From Spirosoma rhododendri (GTDB taxonomy: Bacteria > Bacteroidota > Bacteroidia > Cytophagales > Spirosomataceae): 64,000 nucleotides of DNA. This document shows positions 26,078 through 34,552 of the stretch, one piece after another. The notes under the pieces were generated by a model. That model was not told where the DNA came from, did no database searches, and saw nothing but the letters and a program-made list of their open reading frames with translations. Location of the stretch: NCBI RefSeq assembly GCF_012849055.1, contig NZ_CP051677.1:5347001-5411000 (forward strand). Reading direction: 5' to 3'. A program made the position numbers and the translations under genes. Positions within the stretch are counted from its first letter, which is position 1; each line of letters starts with the position of its first letter.

Positions 26078-27538
26078 TTACAGATGAATATCGTAGGCTT
26101 TCAGCTTGTTGTACAGCGTTTTCCGATCGATGTTTAACACCTCGGCGGCTTTCGTTTTGTTGTAGCCGGTCTTTTCCAGAACCTTCAGGATAGCCGCCCG
26201 TTCCGCATTCTCCGAAACCGATTTAAGGTTAGCCCCCGGTTGGCCATTCGGTGCCCCCGCCGACCGGACTGCATCGACACCCATCGGCGCGCTGACGCCC
26301 GTATCTTCCGTTGTCAGGTACTGAGGAGAGATGATTTCGCGCGGCAGTACGTCGGTTTCGATCACATCACCCTGCGTCAGCAACACCGACCGTTTGATTA
26401 CGTTTTGCAGTTCGCGCAGGTTGCCATGCCAGAAGTAATCTTTCAGTTTCTCGCGGGCAGCTTCGTCAAAACCGCTGATATTTTTCTCCAGCTGACGATT
26501 GGCCAGATCGAGGAAGTGATCAGCGAAGATCATGATATCAGCTTTTCTATCGCGCAGGGGCGACAGATGAATCTCAAATTCATCGATCCGGTGATAGATA
26601 TCTTCCCGGAAGCGACCCTGCCGGACAGCGTCGCGCAGGTCTTCGTTGGTAGCGGCAATAATCCGTACATCGACCGCTATATCCTGGTTAGAACCAATCC
26701 GGCGAATCTTACGCTCTTGTAACACGCGCAGCAACTTGATCTGGTTGTCGTACGACAGATTGCCGATCTCGTCGAGGAAAAGTGTGCCTCCGTTGGCGTA
26801 TTCAAAGCTACCCGCCTTGTCGGACATCGCACCGGTAAACGACCCTTTTACATGCCCGAACAGTTCGCTCCCCGCCAGATCCTTGCTCAACGCGCCACAG
26901 TCAATGGCGACAAACGGTTTGTCGGCCCGTTTGCTACGCAAGTGAATGGCGTTGGCCACAAACTCCTTACCGGTACCCGTTTCACCCGTAATAATCACCG
27001 ACATATCGGTCGGGGCAATCAGGTCAATGTGTTTCTGAAGCTGTTCAGCCACCCGGCTTTTACCAAAGATAAAGCGTTTGCCATCGGTCGTGGCACTGGC
27101 CTTGCCGCTAGTTGACTTAGCAGCCGAACGCGCAGCCGGTTGGCCGTCGCTCGCTGTTTGCTGCTTGAGCGTCTGCGCGCGCCGTTCAAGGGCACTTTTT
27201 ATGGTCAGCAGAATTTCATCGGGGTACAGTGGCTTTGTTACGTAGTCGTAAGCACCATGCTTAACACTCTGCACAGCGATACGAACGTCTGAATAACCGG
27301 TGATGATGATGACAGCCGTAGCCGGATTGAGCACCTTGATTCGGCGAAGCATTTCCAACCCGTCGATATCAGGCAGCTTGAAATCACAGATTACCAGTTC
27401 AAAAGCCTCTTTTCGCAGTAACGTCAGACCATCTTCTCCCCGCTGAACCGATGCTGTTTTATACCCCTGTTTGCTCAGAAACCGCTCGAGCAACAGACAG
27501 ATATCATGATTATCGTCAACGATCAGAATTTTTTCCAT
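26078..27538 (-). CDS. NtrC-family sigma-54-dependent response regulator
   Basis: Three-domain activator of 486 residues. Receiver (VDDNHDICLLL, phospho-Asp in LVICDFKLPD, VTKPLYP), AAA+ domain (Walker A GETGTGKEF, Walker B GGTLFLDEIG) and a Fis-type helix-turn-helix (NKTKAAEVLNIDRKTLYNKL). The sigma-54 contact loop reads GSFTGA where most members have GAFTGA; the threonine needed for contact is kept. It should open sigma-54 promoters after phosphorylation. The gene has its own promoter (see 27625-27654) and lies close to sigma-54-like sites at 28415 and 29865. Its kinase is not obvious, but the hybrid kinase at 22947 is a candidate. Confidence 0.93.
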   Translation of the reverse strand: MEKILIVDDNHDICLLLERFLSKQGYKTASVQRGEDGLTLLRKEAFELVICDFKLPDIDGLEMLRRIKVLNPATAVIIITGYSDVRIAVQSVKHGAYDYVTKPLYPDEILLTIKSALERRAQTLKQQTASDGQPAARSAAKSTSGKASATTDGKRFIFGKSRVAEQLQKHIDLIAPTDMSVIITGETGTGKEFVANAIHLRSKRADKPFVAIDCGALSKDLAGSELFGHVKGSFTGAMSDKAGSFEYANGGTLFLDEIGNLSYDNQIKLLRVLQERKIRRIGSNQDIAVDVRIIAATNEDLRDAVRQGRFREDIYHRIDEFEIHLSPLRDRKADIMIFADHFLDLANRQLEKNISGFDEAAREKLKDYFWHGNLRELQNVIKRSVLLTQGDVIETDVLPREIISPQYLTTEDTGVSAPMGVDAVRSAGAPNGQPGANLKSVSENAERAAILKVLEKTGYNKTKAAEVLNIDRKTLYNKLKAYDIHL

Positions 27539-27624
27539 GAAAGAGAAACCCGCCGGTTTATGTAGCCGGTAACAGGTAACGGATACTGCCTGTCAGGATT
27601 GGCAGGCTGGTTTTCCGTTGTCAA

Positions 27625-27654
27625 CAAAGATACTTAAACCTGTGTGCTTTGCAA
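27625..27654 (-). promoter_or_regulatory. Consensus promoter of the sigma-54 activator gene
   Basis: On the minus strand a TTTG -33 element (27655-27652) and TATCTTTG (27632-27625) are separated by exactly 19 bases, the full Bacteroidota housekeeping consensus. It overlaps the last codons of the upstream receiver gene (stop at 27634-27636), so the activator can be transcribed on its own. The ATG is 87 bases downstream. Confidence 0.75.
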
Positions 27655-28065
27655 AGCCTTCTCAACCGACAGCCGGGTGAATGGTTTGCCCACAAAAAAG
27701 TCGGCCCCCTGCTCCTCCGCACGGCGCCGTTCAGCCTGCCCGTCGAAGGCGCTGATCATGATAACACGGGCATTCACCTGGTCTTCGCGAATCACCGGCA
27801 GCAAGTCGAAGCCCAGTCCGTCGGGAAGGTTTAAGTCCAGAAAAATCGCGTCGTATTGTTGAGTTGACAGGCACTGACGACCTTCTTCGATGAACTGAGC
27901 ACAGGTTGGAATGTATCCTAGCTTGCGCAGCAAGCCCGAAAGCAGCAGACAGATATCCGATTCGTCATCTATTATCAGAACCCGCTTCGTTGCAGCATTG
28001 GCGGATTTTATAGGGGTCGTCAGCGGTTGTGGACCGACATTCGTTCGCATCATCATACTTACCAT
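27634..28065 (-). CDS. Single-domain response regulator
   Basis: Receiver-only protein of 143 residues. After a 27-residue leader it has VLIIDDESDICLLLSGLL, the phospho-Asp in AIFLDLNLPDGLGF, the Ser in MISAFDG and the Lys in FVGKPFT. There is no output domain. Its sequence resembles the receiver of the adjacent NtrC-type protein (IDDESDICLLL against VDDNHDICLLL), which suggests duplication or a shared kinase. The likely start is one of several ATG codons at 28065-28050. Upstream of the sigma-54 activator with a 95-base gap. Confidence 0.87.
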   Translation of the reverse strand: MVSMMMRTNVGPQPLTTPIKSANAATKRVLIIDDESDICLLLSGLLRKLGYIPTCAQFIEEGRQCLSTQQYDAIFLDLNLPDGLGFDLLPVIREDQVNARVIMISAFDGQAERRRAEEQGADFFVGKPFTRLSVEKALQSTQV

Positions 28066-28477
28066 TAGCGTGTGGTTGTTTTTCCAACCTGACTACATCC
28101 CCTATAATTCTATGCCGGGTTTGTCATTTAACCGTCCTTTTCGTTGATAAAAGCCTCTCCGACCATTAATAATGAGTAATACTGAATTTTCGGTCATCAG
28201 TCCATATACGCAAACCGGCCAGGCCCTGTTACCGAGCGGTTAGCGCCGTGTGCTTTTTCTACACTAATTCCACAACCGTAGAAAAAAGTCTACACAACGT
28301 CCACGTATCCCAATGTGGCTATTAGCTCCATAAACAGGCACACAACGCTGTTTATAGACTCATTTACAGTAGTATGCGGGATACCATTTATCCGGATAAC
28401 GTATAGGGATACTCTGGCACAACTTTTTCTAGTTAGATAGCAACGAGACACTTCTGATTTACTCAATTTGAAACGTC
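28066..28477. other. Regulatory gap before the lmo0937-family gene
   Basis: 412 bases with no gene on either strand. AT-rich. It holds the sigma-54-like site at 28415-28430 and several short repeats of ctacacaacg/cacaacgct near 28285-28350 that could be activator binding sites. Confidence 0.55.
28415..28430 (+). promoter_or_regulatory. Sigma-54-like promoter of the lmo0937-family gene
   Basis: TGGCACAACTTTTTCT fits the -24/-12 consensus TGGCACRNNNNTTGCW with one mismatch (TTTC for TTGC). It lies 48 bases before the ATG at 28478. The mismatch hits the usually invariant G of the -12 element, so the call is tentative, but the intact TGGCAC and the nearby sigma-54 activator gene support it. Confidence 0.45.
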
Positions 28478-28639
28478 ATGGGAAATTTGTTGTACACAAT
28501 AGCCGTAGTGCTGATCATCATTTGGTTACTCGGCTTTTTGGGTTTCAACAGTTTCGGTCTTGGCGGTTTGATTCACATACTTCTGGTGATTGCAGTAATT
28601 GCCATCGTCCTACGCCTTATACAAGGGCGTGGCGTTTGA
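28478..28639 (+). CDS. lmo0937-family small membrane protein
   Basis: Fifty-three-residue peptide: two hydrophobic helices (LLYTIAVVLIIIWLLGFLGF and IHILLVIAVIAIVLRLI) around a Gly-rich turn (GFNSFGLGG), ending RGV. This is the lmo0937/DUF5670 family, tiny inner-membrane proteins common in stress clusters of Bacteroidota and Firmicutes. Function not known. It has a putative sigma-54-type promoter and a terminator at 28753, so it is a one-gene unit next to the YtxH genes. Confidence 0.85.
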   Translation: MGNLLYTIAVVLIIIWLLGFLGFNSFGLGGLIHILLVIAVIAIVLRLIQGRGV

Positions 28640-29067
28640 TAAAAACGAATTGTTCTGTCGAATTACGACACACAGATATAGCTAGTTTCGGAACCTTATG
28701 TTCGAAAACAGCATTTAGACTTTAGGTTAAGTACAAGTTACGGTGGGTACGGAATCCCTACGCCAATTTGAGCGTAGGGATTTTTATTTTTTCGGCCCCC
28801 ACCAACCGCTTTGCTACACAATCTGATCTTATTTATCAGGTTACATTTTATCATTTATCCGACTCATCCTGCGTAATGCGGTGTAGAGCGGACTGAGGAA
28901 TTATTAGGCAGATATGGGGAATTTTATCCTCGTCGTAGCTGGTCAACAATCGCCTACAATTACCAAATAAACATCTGAATATCAGTATTTTATCAGAAAA
29001 TCAAAAACATTGGTATCAATTTATCTATTTATAGACTGAAATTATTCACTCACTAAATCATAAAAAA
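28640..29067. other. Non-coding AT-rich gap before the YtxH genes
   Basis: 428 bases with no credible gene. Its left part holds the terminator at 28753-28791; the right 150 bases are very AT-rich and probably contain the YtxH promoter, though I find no clear consensus match. Confidence 0.6.
28753..28791 (+). terminator. Terminator after the lmo0937-family gene
   Basis: Arms aatccctacgc / gcgtagggatt with an 8-base loop, then a T-rich tract. Confidence 0.85.
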
Positions 29068-29319
29068 ATGAGATCGTTACCCGGAATCTTGGTAGGACTG
29101 GCCGTTGGTGCTGTTGTTGGTATTTTGTTGGCTCCTGAAAGCGGCAAGAAAACGCGGAAGCGTATCTCGTCGGAGTCAGATTCATTCTTCAGCGATTTGC
29201 AGGATCAACTGCAAGACGGTCTTGACAGCATCAAGAGTCAGTACAATGATTTCGTCGATCAGGCCGGTTCTAAGTCGAAAGATGTTGCCGACGAACTGAA
29301 GCGTAAGGTAAAATATTGA
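29068..29319 (+). CDS. YtxH-domain small membrane protein
   Basis: Eighty-three residues: a glycine-zipper membrane helix (GILVGLAVGAVVGILLAP), the YtxH signature APESGKKTRKRI, and a charged helical tail (about 30-83) likely to be a coiled coil. YtxH proteins are general-stress membrane proteins of unknown biochemical role. The second YtxH gene begins 32 bases later on the same strand, and both share the terminator at 29774. Confidence 0.88.
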   Translation: MRSLPGILVGLAVGAVVGILLAPESGKKTRKRISSESDSFFSDLQDQLQDGLDSIKSQYNDFVDQAGSKSKDVADELKRKVKY

Positions 29320-29351
29320 TTCAACCTAGTAACCGTCAAAGCAGGGAAATC

Positions 29352-29747
29352 ATGAGAAGCACGAGAGATTTTTTCACAGGTATCATTACGGGTGTTGTTA
29401 TCGGTTTGTTGACAGCCCCCCGCAGCGGTAAAGAAACACGCGAGAAACTGGTCGATGAAGCTAACAAGCGTAGCGAAGGGCTGAAAGATCAGTGGGATAA
29501 AGGCGTTGCTCAGGCGAAAGAAGGCTACGAGCAGGTAAAAACACAGGTTAACCAGTACACCGATCAGGCGAAGACGCAGGTTAACCAATACGCGGACCAG
29601 GCGAAATCGCAGTTCAACGCGGCCAAAAGCGACGCGCAGAACCAGTTTGAGAAAGACAAATCGGTCTACAACGACAAAGTAGACGATCTGGCTGACAGCG
29701 CGAAAGAAGGCGTCGACAAGGCTAAAGATTCCTTGAAGGCAAGCTAG
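29352..29747 (+). CDS. YtxH-domain protein with repeated helical tail
   Basis: Protein of 131 residues. The N-terminal helix FFTGIITGVVIGLLTAPRSGKETREKL is the YtxH signature. The tail contains tandem 11-residue repeats (VNQYTDQAKTQ, VNQYADQAKSQ) and then AKEGVDKAKDSLKA, resembling LEA/apolipoprotein-like amphipathic helices known from desiccation proteins. It may lie on the membrane surface. Start at 29352 (MRSTRDFF); the frame extends 12 codons upstream but without family match. Second gene of a two-gene unit. Confidence 0.85.
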   Translation: MRSTRDFFTGIITGVVIGLLTAPRSGKETREKLVDEANKRSEGLKDQWDKGVAQAKEGYEQVKTQVNQYTDQAKTQVNQYADQAKSQFNAAKSDAQNQFEKDKSVYNDKVDDLADSAKEGVDKAKDSLKAS

Positions 29748-29773
29748 AATAGATTAGTCAAGTGAAGTATAGT

Positions 29774-29805
29774 GAGCCCGTCAACGTGAGTTGGCGGGCT
29801 CTTTT
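29774..29805 (+). terminator. Terminator after the YtxH genes
   Basis: Arms gagcccgtcaa / ttggcgggctc (one wobble pair) followed by TTTT. Confidence 0.8.
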
Positions 29806-29864
29806 GTGTTTCCTGTCCTTTAATATACTTTTAATTCTTGCTTAAGTAATATTTAAGAACTGTT

Positions 29865-29880
29865 AGGCACATTTGTGGCT
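29865..29880 (+). promoter_or_regulatory. Sigma-54-like promoter of the RND efflux genes
   Basis: AGGCACATTTGTGGCT has GG and GC separated by exactly ten bases, as sigma-54 holoenzyme requires, and differs from TGGCACRNNNNTTGCW at two positions. It lies 31 bases before the ATG of the membrane fusion gene at 29912. With a sigma-54 activator encoded 2.4 kb away this is a reasonable candidate, not proven. Confidence 0.45.
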
Positions 29881-29911
29881 GGCTTGGTAGCCACCCGTAA
29901 ACGCACTACTG

Positions 29912-31045
29912 ATGTTGCTCCGCTTAACTTCACCGATTTATCGATTCATATTGCCCAAAAACTCATCGTTGAGTTCGTGGCTCTCCTGCGTGGTGCTTGG
30001 GGCCTTTTTAAGTGCCTGCGGCTCATCAGCCACACCCGAGCAAGCCAACAGGCCAGCCAGAAAACATCTTGATCTGTTGCGTTCAGCTACACTGGATACG
30101 GCCCGGCTGGAGCGGACAAACAACGAACTTAGCCTGACGGGCAAGGTGTCGTTCAATCAGGATCAGGTCGTTAAGGTGTTTCCGCTGGTGGGTGGTCATA
30201 TCGAAGCGTTGCGGGTTGATCTGGGCGATTACGTCAAAAAAGGACAGGTACTGGCCATAATCCGGTCGGGAGATCTGGCCGACCTGGAACAGGCCGCCGT
30301 GACGGCGCGTGGCGAACTGGCCGTAGCGCAGAAAAATATGCAGGTAACGGAGGGCATGAACAAGGCCGGATTTAGTTCGGAGCGCGATCTGGTAGCGAGT
30401 CGGGAACAGTTGCAGGCAGCCAAGGGTGAAGTAAACCGGGTTACTGAGCGACGTCGGATTCTGGGTGGCAGCGGGTCTTCGTACGTCGTGAAAGCACCGA
30501 TGAGCGGGTTCATTGTTGAAAAATCAGCTTCGGCCGGTATGGAACTCCGCTCCGACGATCCCGAAAATCTGTTCACTATCTCGAACCTCGACCGGGTATG
30601 GGTACTGGCCAACGTCTATGAGTCCGACCTGTCGCACGTGCACGAAGGCGACCCCGCTCTGATTACGACGATCTCGTATCCTGACAAAGTGTTCAAAGGC
30701 CATATCGACAAGATTTTCAACGTGCTGGACCCCGGCAGTAAGACCATGAAAGTCCGGGTAACGCTTGATAACGCCGACTACCGCCTGAAACCCGAAATGT
30801 TTGCCAACGTCAATGTGACGTATGCCGGCAAAGATGAGCGGGTAACGATTCCGGCCGGGGCGGTTGTGTTCGACAAAAACCGCAATTACGTCGTCACCGT
30901 CGACCGGCAGCACAATCCCGTTGTCCGGGAGGTAAGCCTTTACCGCACGGTAGGCGATAAAACGTACCTGACGGGTGGCCTGGCCCCCGGCGACCGCGTC
31001 GTCAGCCGGAATCAGCTGCTGATTTACAACGCCCTGGGTAACTAA
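29912..31045 (+). CDS. RND efflux membrane-fusion lipoprotein (CzcB/CusB type)
   Basis: Periplasmic adaptor of 377 residues. A lipoprotein signal peptide ends at LSAC. The order is barrel-sandwich half (GHIEALRVDLGDYVKKGQVL), alpha-hairpin, second lipoyl half (VVKAPMSGFIVEKSASAGMEL), beta-barrel (VWVLANVYESDLSHV) and membrane-proximal domain (ERVTIPAGAVVFDKNRNYV). This is the HlyD_D23/CzcB family that links the pump to an outer-membrane channel. It is 20 bases upstream of the pump gene. No cysteine- or histidine-rich metal-binding tail is seen, so the metal cannot be named. Confidence 0.9.
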   Translation: MLLRLTSPIYRFILPKNSSLSSWLSCVVLGAFLSACGSSATPEQANRPARKHLDLLRSATLDTARLERTNNELSLTGKVSFNQDQVVKVFPLVGGHIEALRVDLGDYVKKGQVLAIIRSGDLADLEQAAVTARGELAVAQKNMQVTEGMNKAGFSSERDLVASREQLQAAKGEVNRVTERRRILGGSGSSYVVKAPMSGFIVEKSASAGMELRSDDPENLFTISNLDRVWVLANVYESDLSHVHEGDPALITTISYPDKVFKGHIDKIFNVLDPGSKTMKVRVTLDNADYRLKPEMFANVNVTYAGKDERVTIPAGAVVFDKNRNYVVTVDRQHNPVVREVSLYRTVGDKTYLTGGLAPGDRVVSRNQLLIYNALGN

Positions 31046-31065
31046 GCCCTCCTATTTCGCCGTAC

Positions 31066-34000
31066 ATGAACAAGTTTATCAAGGGCATTCTGTCGTTTTC
31101 GCTGAAGAATAAGTTTTTCATCTTTTTCCTGACATTTCTGGCGGTCGTAGCGGGGGTTATCAGTTACCGCAACACGCCCATCGAAGCCTTCCCCGACGTT
31201 ACCAACACGCAGATCACGCTGATTACCCAGTGGCCGGGCCGGTCGGCGGAAGAGGTCGAAAAATTTGTAACCATCCCCATTGAAATTGGCCTGAACCCCG
31301 TTCAGCGACGCACCGATATCCGGTCGACTTCGTTGTTCGGGCTGTCCGTCGTTAAAATTATTTTTGATGACGGGGTCGATGATACGTTTGCCCGGCAGCA
31401 GGTCAACAACCTGCTCAATGGTATCGAACTGCCCGAAGACATCCGGCCCGACGTACAGCCCCCCTACGGCCCAACGGGGGAAATCTTCCGCTATACACTC
31501 AGCTCCCCCACCCGCAATTCGCGCGAGCTGAAAACATTGCAGGACTGGGTGATCGAACGGCAGTTGAAAGGTGTGCCGGGCGTGGCCGACGTCGTTAGCT
31601 TCGGCGGTGAAGTAAAAACCTACGAAATCTCGCTCGACCCCCGCCGGCTGATCGATTACGACATTACCCCGCTCGAACTTTACAAGGCTGTCGCAGCCTC
31701 AAACGTCAATGTCGGGGGCGACGTGATCAACAAAAACTCGCAGGCTTACGTCGTGCGCGGCATTGGTCTGCTCCGCAATCAGCGCGATATCGAAAGCATT
31801 ATCATCAAGAACGTCAACGGTACGCCAATCATGGTTGGCAATGTGGCGCAGGTGTCGGAGTCGGCCCTACCCCGGCTGGGACAGGCCGGGCGCGGCCCTA
31901 CCGACGACGTAGTGGAATGCATCGTGATTATGCGGAAGGGCGAAAACCCCAGCGAAGTTATTCAGCGCGTCAAAACCAAAATTACGGACCTCAACGAGCA
32001 GGTGCTTCCCGGCGACGTGCAGATCGACACGTTTTACAACCGCGAAACCCTGATCGACTTCTCTACTCATACGGTTACGCACAACTTGATCGAAGGGATT
32101 ATTTTCGTGACGGTAATCGTCTTTCTGTTCATGGCCGACTGGCGCACAACGCTGACCGTGTCGATTGTGATTCCGCTGGCGTTGCTGTTCGCGTTTATCT
32201 GTCTGCGGCTCAAAGGTATGTCGGCCAACCTGCTCAGCATGGGTGCTATTGACTTCGGCATCATCGTAGACGGAGCCGTGGTCATGGTCGAGGGTATTTT
32301 TGTGACGATGGACGAACTGGCGCACCGGGTTGGTATGGCGCGGTTCAACCGGCTGGCCAAGATGGGCGTACTGCGCCGGACGGGTACAGAAATGGGGAAG
32401 GCCATATTCTTTTCCAAACTCATTATCATCACCTGTCTGATCCCCATCTTTTCATTCCAGAAAGTTGAAGGCAAACTATTTTCTCCCCTTGCCTGGACAC
32501 TGGGCTTTGCCTTGCTGGGTGCGCTGATTTTTACCCTGACGCTCGTACCCGTACTGGCCAGTATTCTGCTACAGAAAAACGTACGCGAGAAGCACAATCC
32601 GTTCGTGAATTTTATCACGAAATGGTCGACCCGAATTTTCACGTTCACGTTTTCACATCGGCGTACTAGCCTGATTGCAACCGCCTTAATCGTCGTTGTT
32701 GGTCTGGCAGGCTTCCCCCTACTGGGAACCGAGTTTTTGCCGGAACTGAACGAAGGTTCGATCTACGTGCGGGCGACAATGCCGATGAGTATTTCCTTAC
32801 CGGAATCGGTGCAGGAAACGATTCAGATGCGGCAGATTTTTCGGCAATTTCCCGAAGTAAAAGGTGTAATTTCCCAGACAGGTCGCCCCAACGACGGTAC
32901 CGACCCAACCGGGTTTTATAACATTGAATTTCTGGTTGATATTTATCCGCAGGAGGAGTGGAAAAGTAAGCTCACGAAGGAAGAACTTATTGATCAGATG
33001 CAGGATAAACTGCGCATATTCCCGGGGGTTAATTTCGGATTTTCGCAGCCCATCATGGATAACGTCGAGGAGGCTGTGTCGGGGGTAAAAGGCTCGATTG
33101 CCGTCAAGATTTACGGTCCCGATCAGACCATTCTGGAAAACAAAGCCTACGAAGTCAGGAAGCAGCTCGCCCGCGTGCAGGGCATTGACGATCTGGGCGT
33201 TATCCGTACAACTGGTCAGCCCGAAATGCGTATCGAACTCGACGAACGTAAGATCGCGCTGTATGGCGTCGACAAGGCCGATGCCGAAGCGGTTGTGGAG
33301 ATGGCTATCGGCGGCAAGGCGGCCACGCAGATCTACGAAGGTGAACGCCGGTTTGACCTGCGTATTCGTTACGAGCAGCCATTCCGGTCGGGTGAACAGC
33401 AGATCAGCCGCTTGATGGTGCCTACCCAGAATAATTCCATGATTCCGATCAAGGAGATCGCTAATGTGTACACGCAGACGGGCCCGGTACTGATTTTTAG
33501 GGAAGGCAGTCAGCGGTACGGAGCCGTCAAGTTTTCGGTTCGGGGCCGCGATATGGGCGGGGCGGTAGCCGAAGCGCAGCAAAACGTGCAGGAGCACGTG
33601 CAGCTGCCGCCGGGTTACACCATTAAATGGGCGGGCGATTTTGAGAATCAGCAACGGGCCACGCTACGCCTTGAGCAGGTTGTGCCGATCAGCCTGCTGG
33701 CCATTTTCTTTATCCTGTTTGTGCTGTTCGGCAACGTGAAAGATGCGGGACTGGTGCTGGTCAACGTACCGTTTGCCATCATCGGCGGCATCGCGGCCCT
33801 GCTCGTCACCCACGTCAACTTCAGCATCTCGGCCGGTATCGGGTTTATCGCGCTGTTTGGTATCTGCATTCAGAACGGCGTCATCCTGATCTCGGTATTC
33901 AAGAAAAACCTGCACAACCGGCTGTCACTCAACGAATCGATCAGGCAGGGTGTTATTTCGCGCATCCGCCCGGTGGTGATGACCGCCATGATGGCCGGCA

Positions 34001-34164
34001 TTGGCCTGATTCCAGCCGCCCTTTCGCACGGTATCGGGTCGGAGACAGCGCGCCCGCTGGCGATCGTCGTAATTGGTGGTTTGATTACGGCTACTCTGCT
34101 AACGCTGTTCATTTTCCCGCTCATATTCTATTCGTTTTATCGCGGTAAGTTTCTGGATTTATAA
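31066..34164 (+). CDS. Heavy-metal efflux RND pump (CzcA/CusA family)
   Basis: Inner-membrane proton-driven pump of 1032 residues. A first helix near residues 15-32, two large periplasmic loops and twelve helices in the RND order. TM4 has DFGIIVDGAVVMVE, the D-x5-D-x6-E signature that marks the heavy-metal (HME) branch, and the N-terminal IEAFPDVTNTQI and ITQWPGRSAEEVE blocks are standard. Expected to expel divalent or monovalent metal ions. The operon lacks the outer-membrane factor gene (CzcC/CusC) that usually goes with it. Intact from start to stop. Confidence 0.95.
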   Translation: MNKFIKGILSFSLKNKFFIFFLTFLAVVAGVISYRNTPIEAFPDVTNTQITLITQWPGRSAEEVEKFVTIPIEIGLNPVQRRTDIRSTSLFGLSVVKIIFDDGVDDTFARQQVNNLLNGIELPEDIRPDVQPPYGPTGEIFRYTLSSPTRNSRELKTLQDWVIERQLKGVPGVADVVSFGGEVKTYEISLDPRRLIDYDITPLELYKAVAASNVNVGGDVINKNSQAYVVRGIGLLRNQRDIESIIIKNVNGTPIMVGNVAQVSESALPRLGQAGRGPTDDVVECIVIMRKGENPSEVIQRVKTKITDLNEQVLPGDVQIDTFYNRETLIDFSTHTVTHNLIEGIIFVTVIVFLFMADWRTTLTVSIVIPLALLFAFICLRLKGMSANLLSMGAIDFGIIVDGAVVMVEGIFVTMDELAHRVGMARFNRLAKMGVLRRTGTEMGKAIFFSKLIIITCLIPIFSFQKVEGKLFSPLAWTLGFALLGALIFTLTLVPVLASILLQKNVREKHNPFVNFITKWSTRIFTFTFSHRRTSLIATALIVVVGLAGFPLLGTEFLPELNEGSIYVRATMPMSISLPESVQETIQMRQIFRQFPEVKGVISQTGRPNDGTDPTGFYNIEFLVDIYPQEEWKSKLTKEELIDQMQDKLRIFPGVNFGFSQPIMDNVEEAVSGVKGSIAVKIYGPDQTILENKAYEVRKQLARVQGIDDLGVIRTTGQPEMRIELDERKIALYGVDKADAEAVVEMAIGGKAATQIYEGERRFDLRIRYEQPFRSGEQQISRLMVPTQNNSMIPIKEIANVYTQTGPVLIFREGSQRYGAVKFSVRGRDMGGAVAEAQQNVQEHVQLPPGYTIKWAGDFENQQRATLRLEQVVPISLLAIFFILFVLFGNVKDAGLVLVNVPFAIIGGIAALLVTHVNFSISAGIGFIALFGICIQNGVILISVFKKNLHNRLSLNESIRQGVISRIRPVVMTAMMAGIGLIPAALSHGIGSETARPLAIVVIGGLITATLLTLFIFPLIFYSFYRGKFLDL

Positions 34165-34552
34165 TCGGTTGCGGTATACGTTTCTATACGCTCACCGCGT
34201 TAGTAATATAGATTGTTTAGTCTAGCTCGAAGGAGTTACAACTCATACAGACTTTTGATCAATTTTGAACTTAAGGAAGCTTTGACTAGTTTAGCAATTA
34301 ATCCTTTACAAAGGGAAGGTTGAACAATCGGGACAATAGGTCTATCTGGCTTATTTCCCGAAATGGTGTGGATAGAAGCGGAAAGCCGCCCCGATCTTCG
34401 GAGCGGCTTTTTTGTACCTGTTCCGCAACGTATATACACATGTTGTATGCGTCTCTAACCGCCGTTTTTAAAAGGTAGTTAAAAGGTGCCGTAAACTAAT
34501 GTGATAGCTGCGCGTTTTCAGTAATATGCCCCACAATTGTTTATACTAGATT
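34165..34552. other. Non-coding gap between RND pump and two-component genes
   Basis: 388 bases, AT-rich in the middle, with no credible gene. It holds a terminator at 34382-34413. The region between the pump stop and that hairpin (about 215 bases) has no recognised feature and could be the 3' UTR. Confidence 0.6.
34382..34413 (+). terminator. Terminator between RND genes and regulator
   Basis: Arms aaagccgc..ccg / cgg..gcggcttt around a UUCG-type tetraloop (gatcttcg), followed by six T. Confidence 0.8.

Noticed and set aside
34236..34439. 67-residue minus-strand frame between the RND and CusR-like genes
   Set aside because: Runs through the terminator hairpin and has no conserved pattern.
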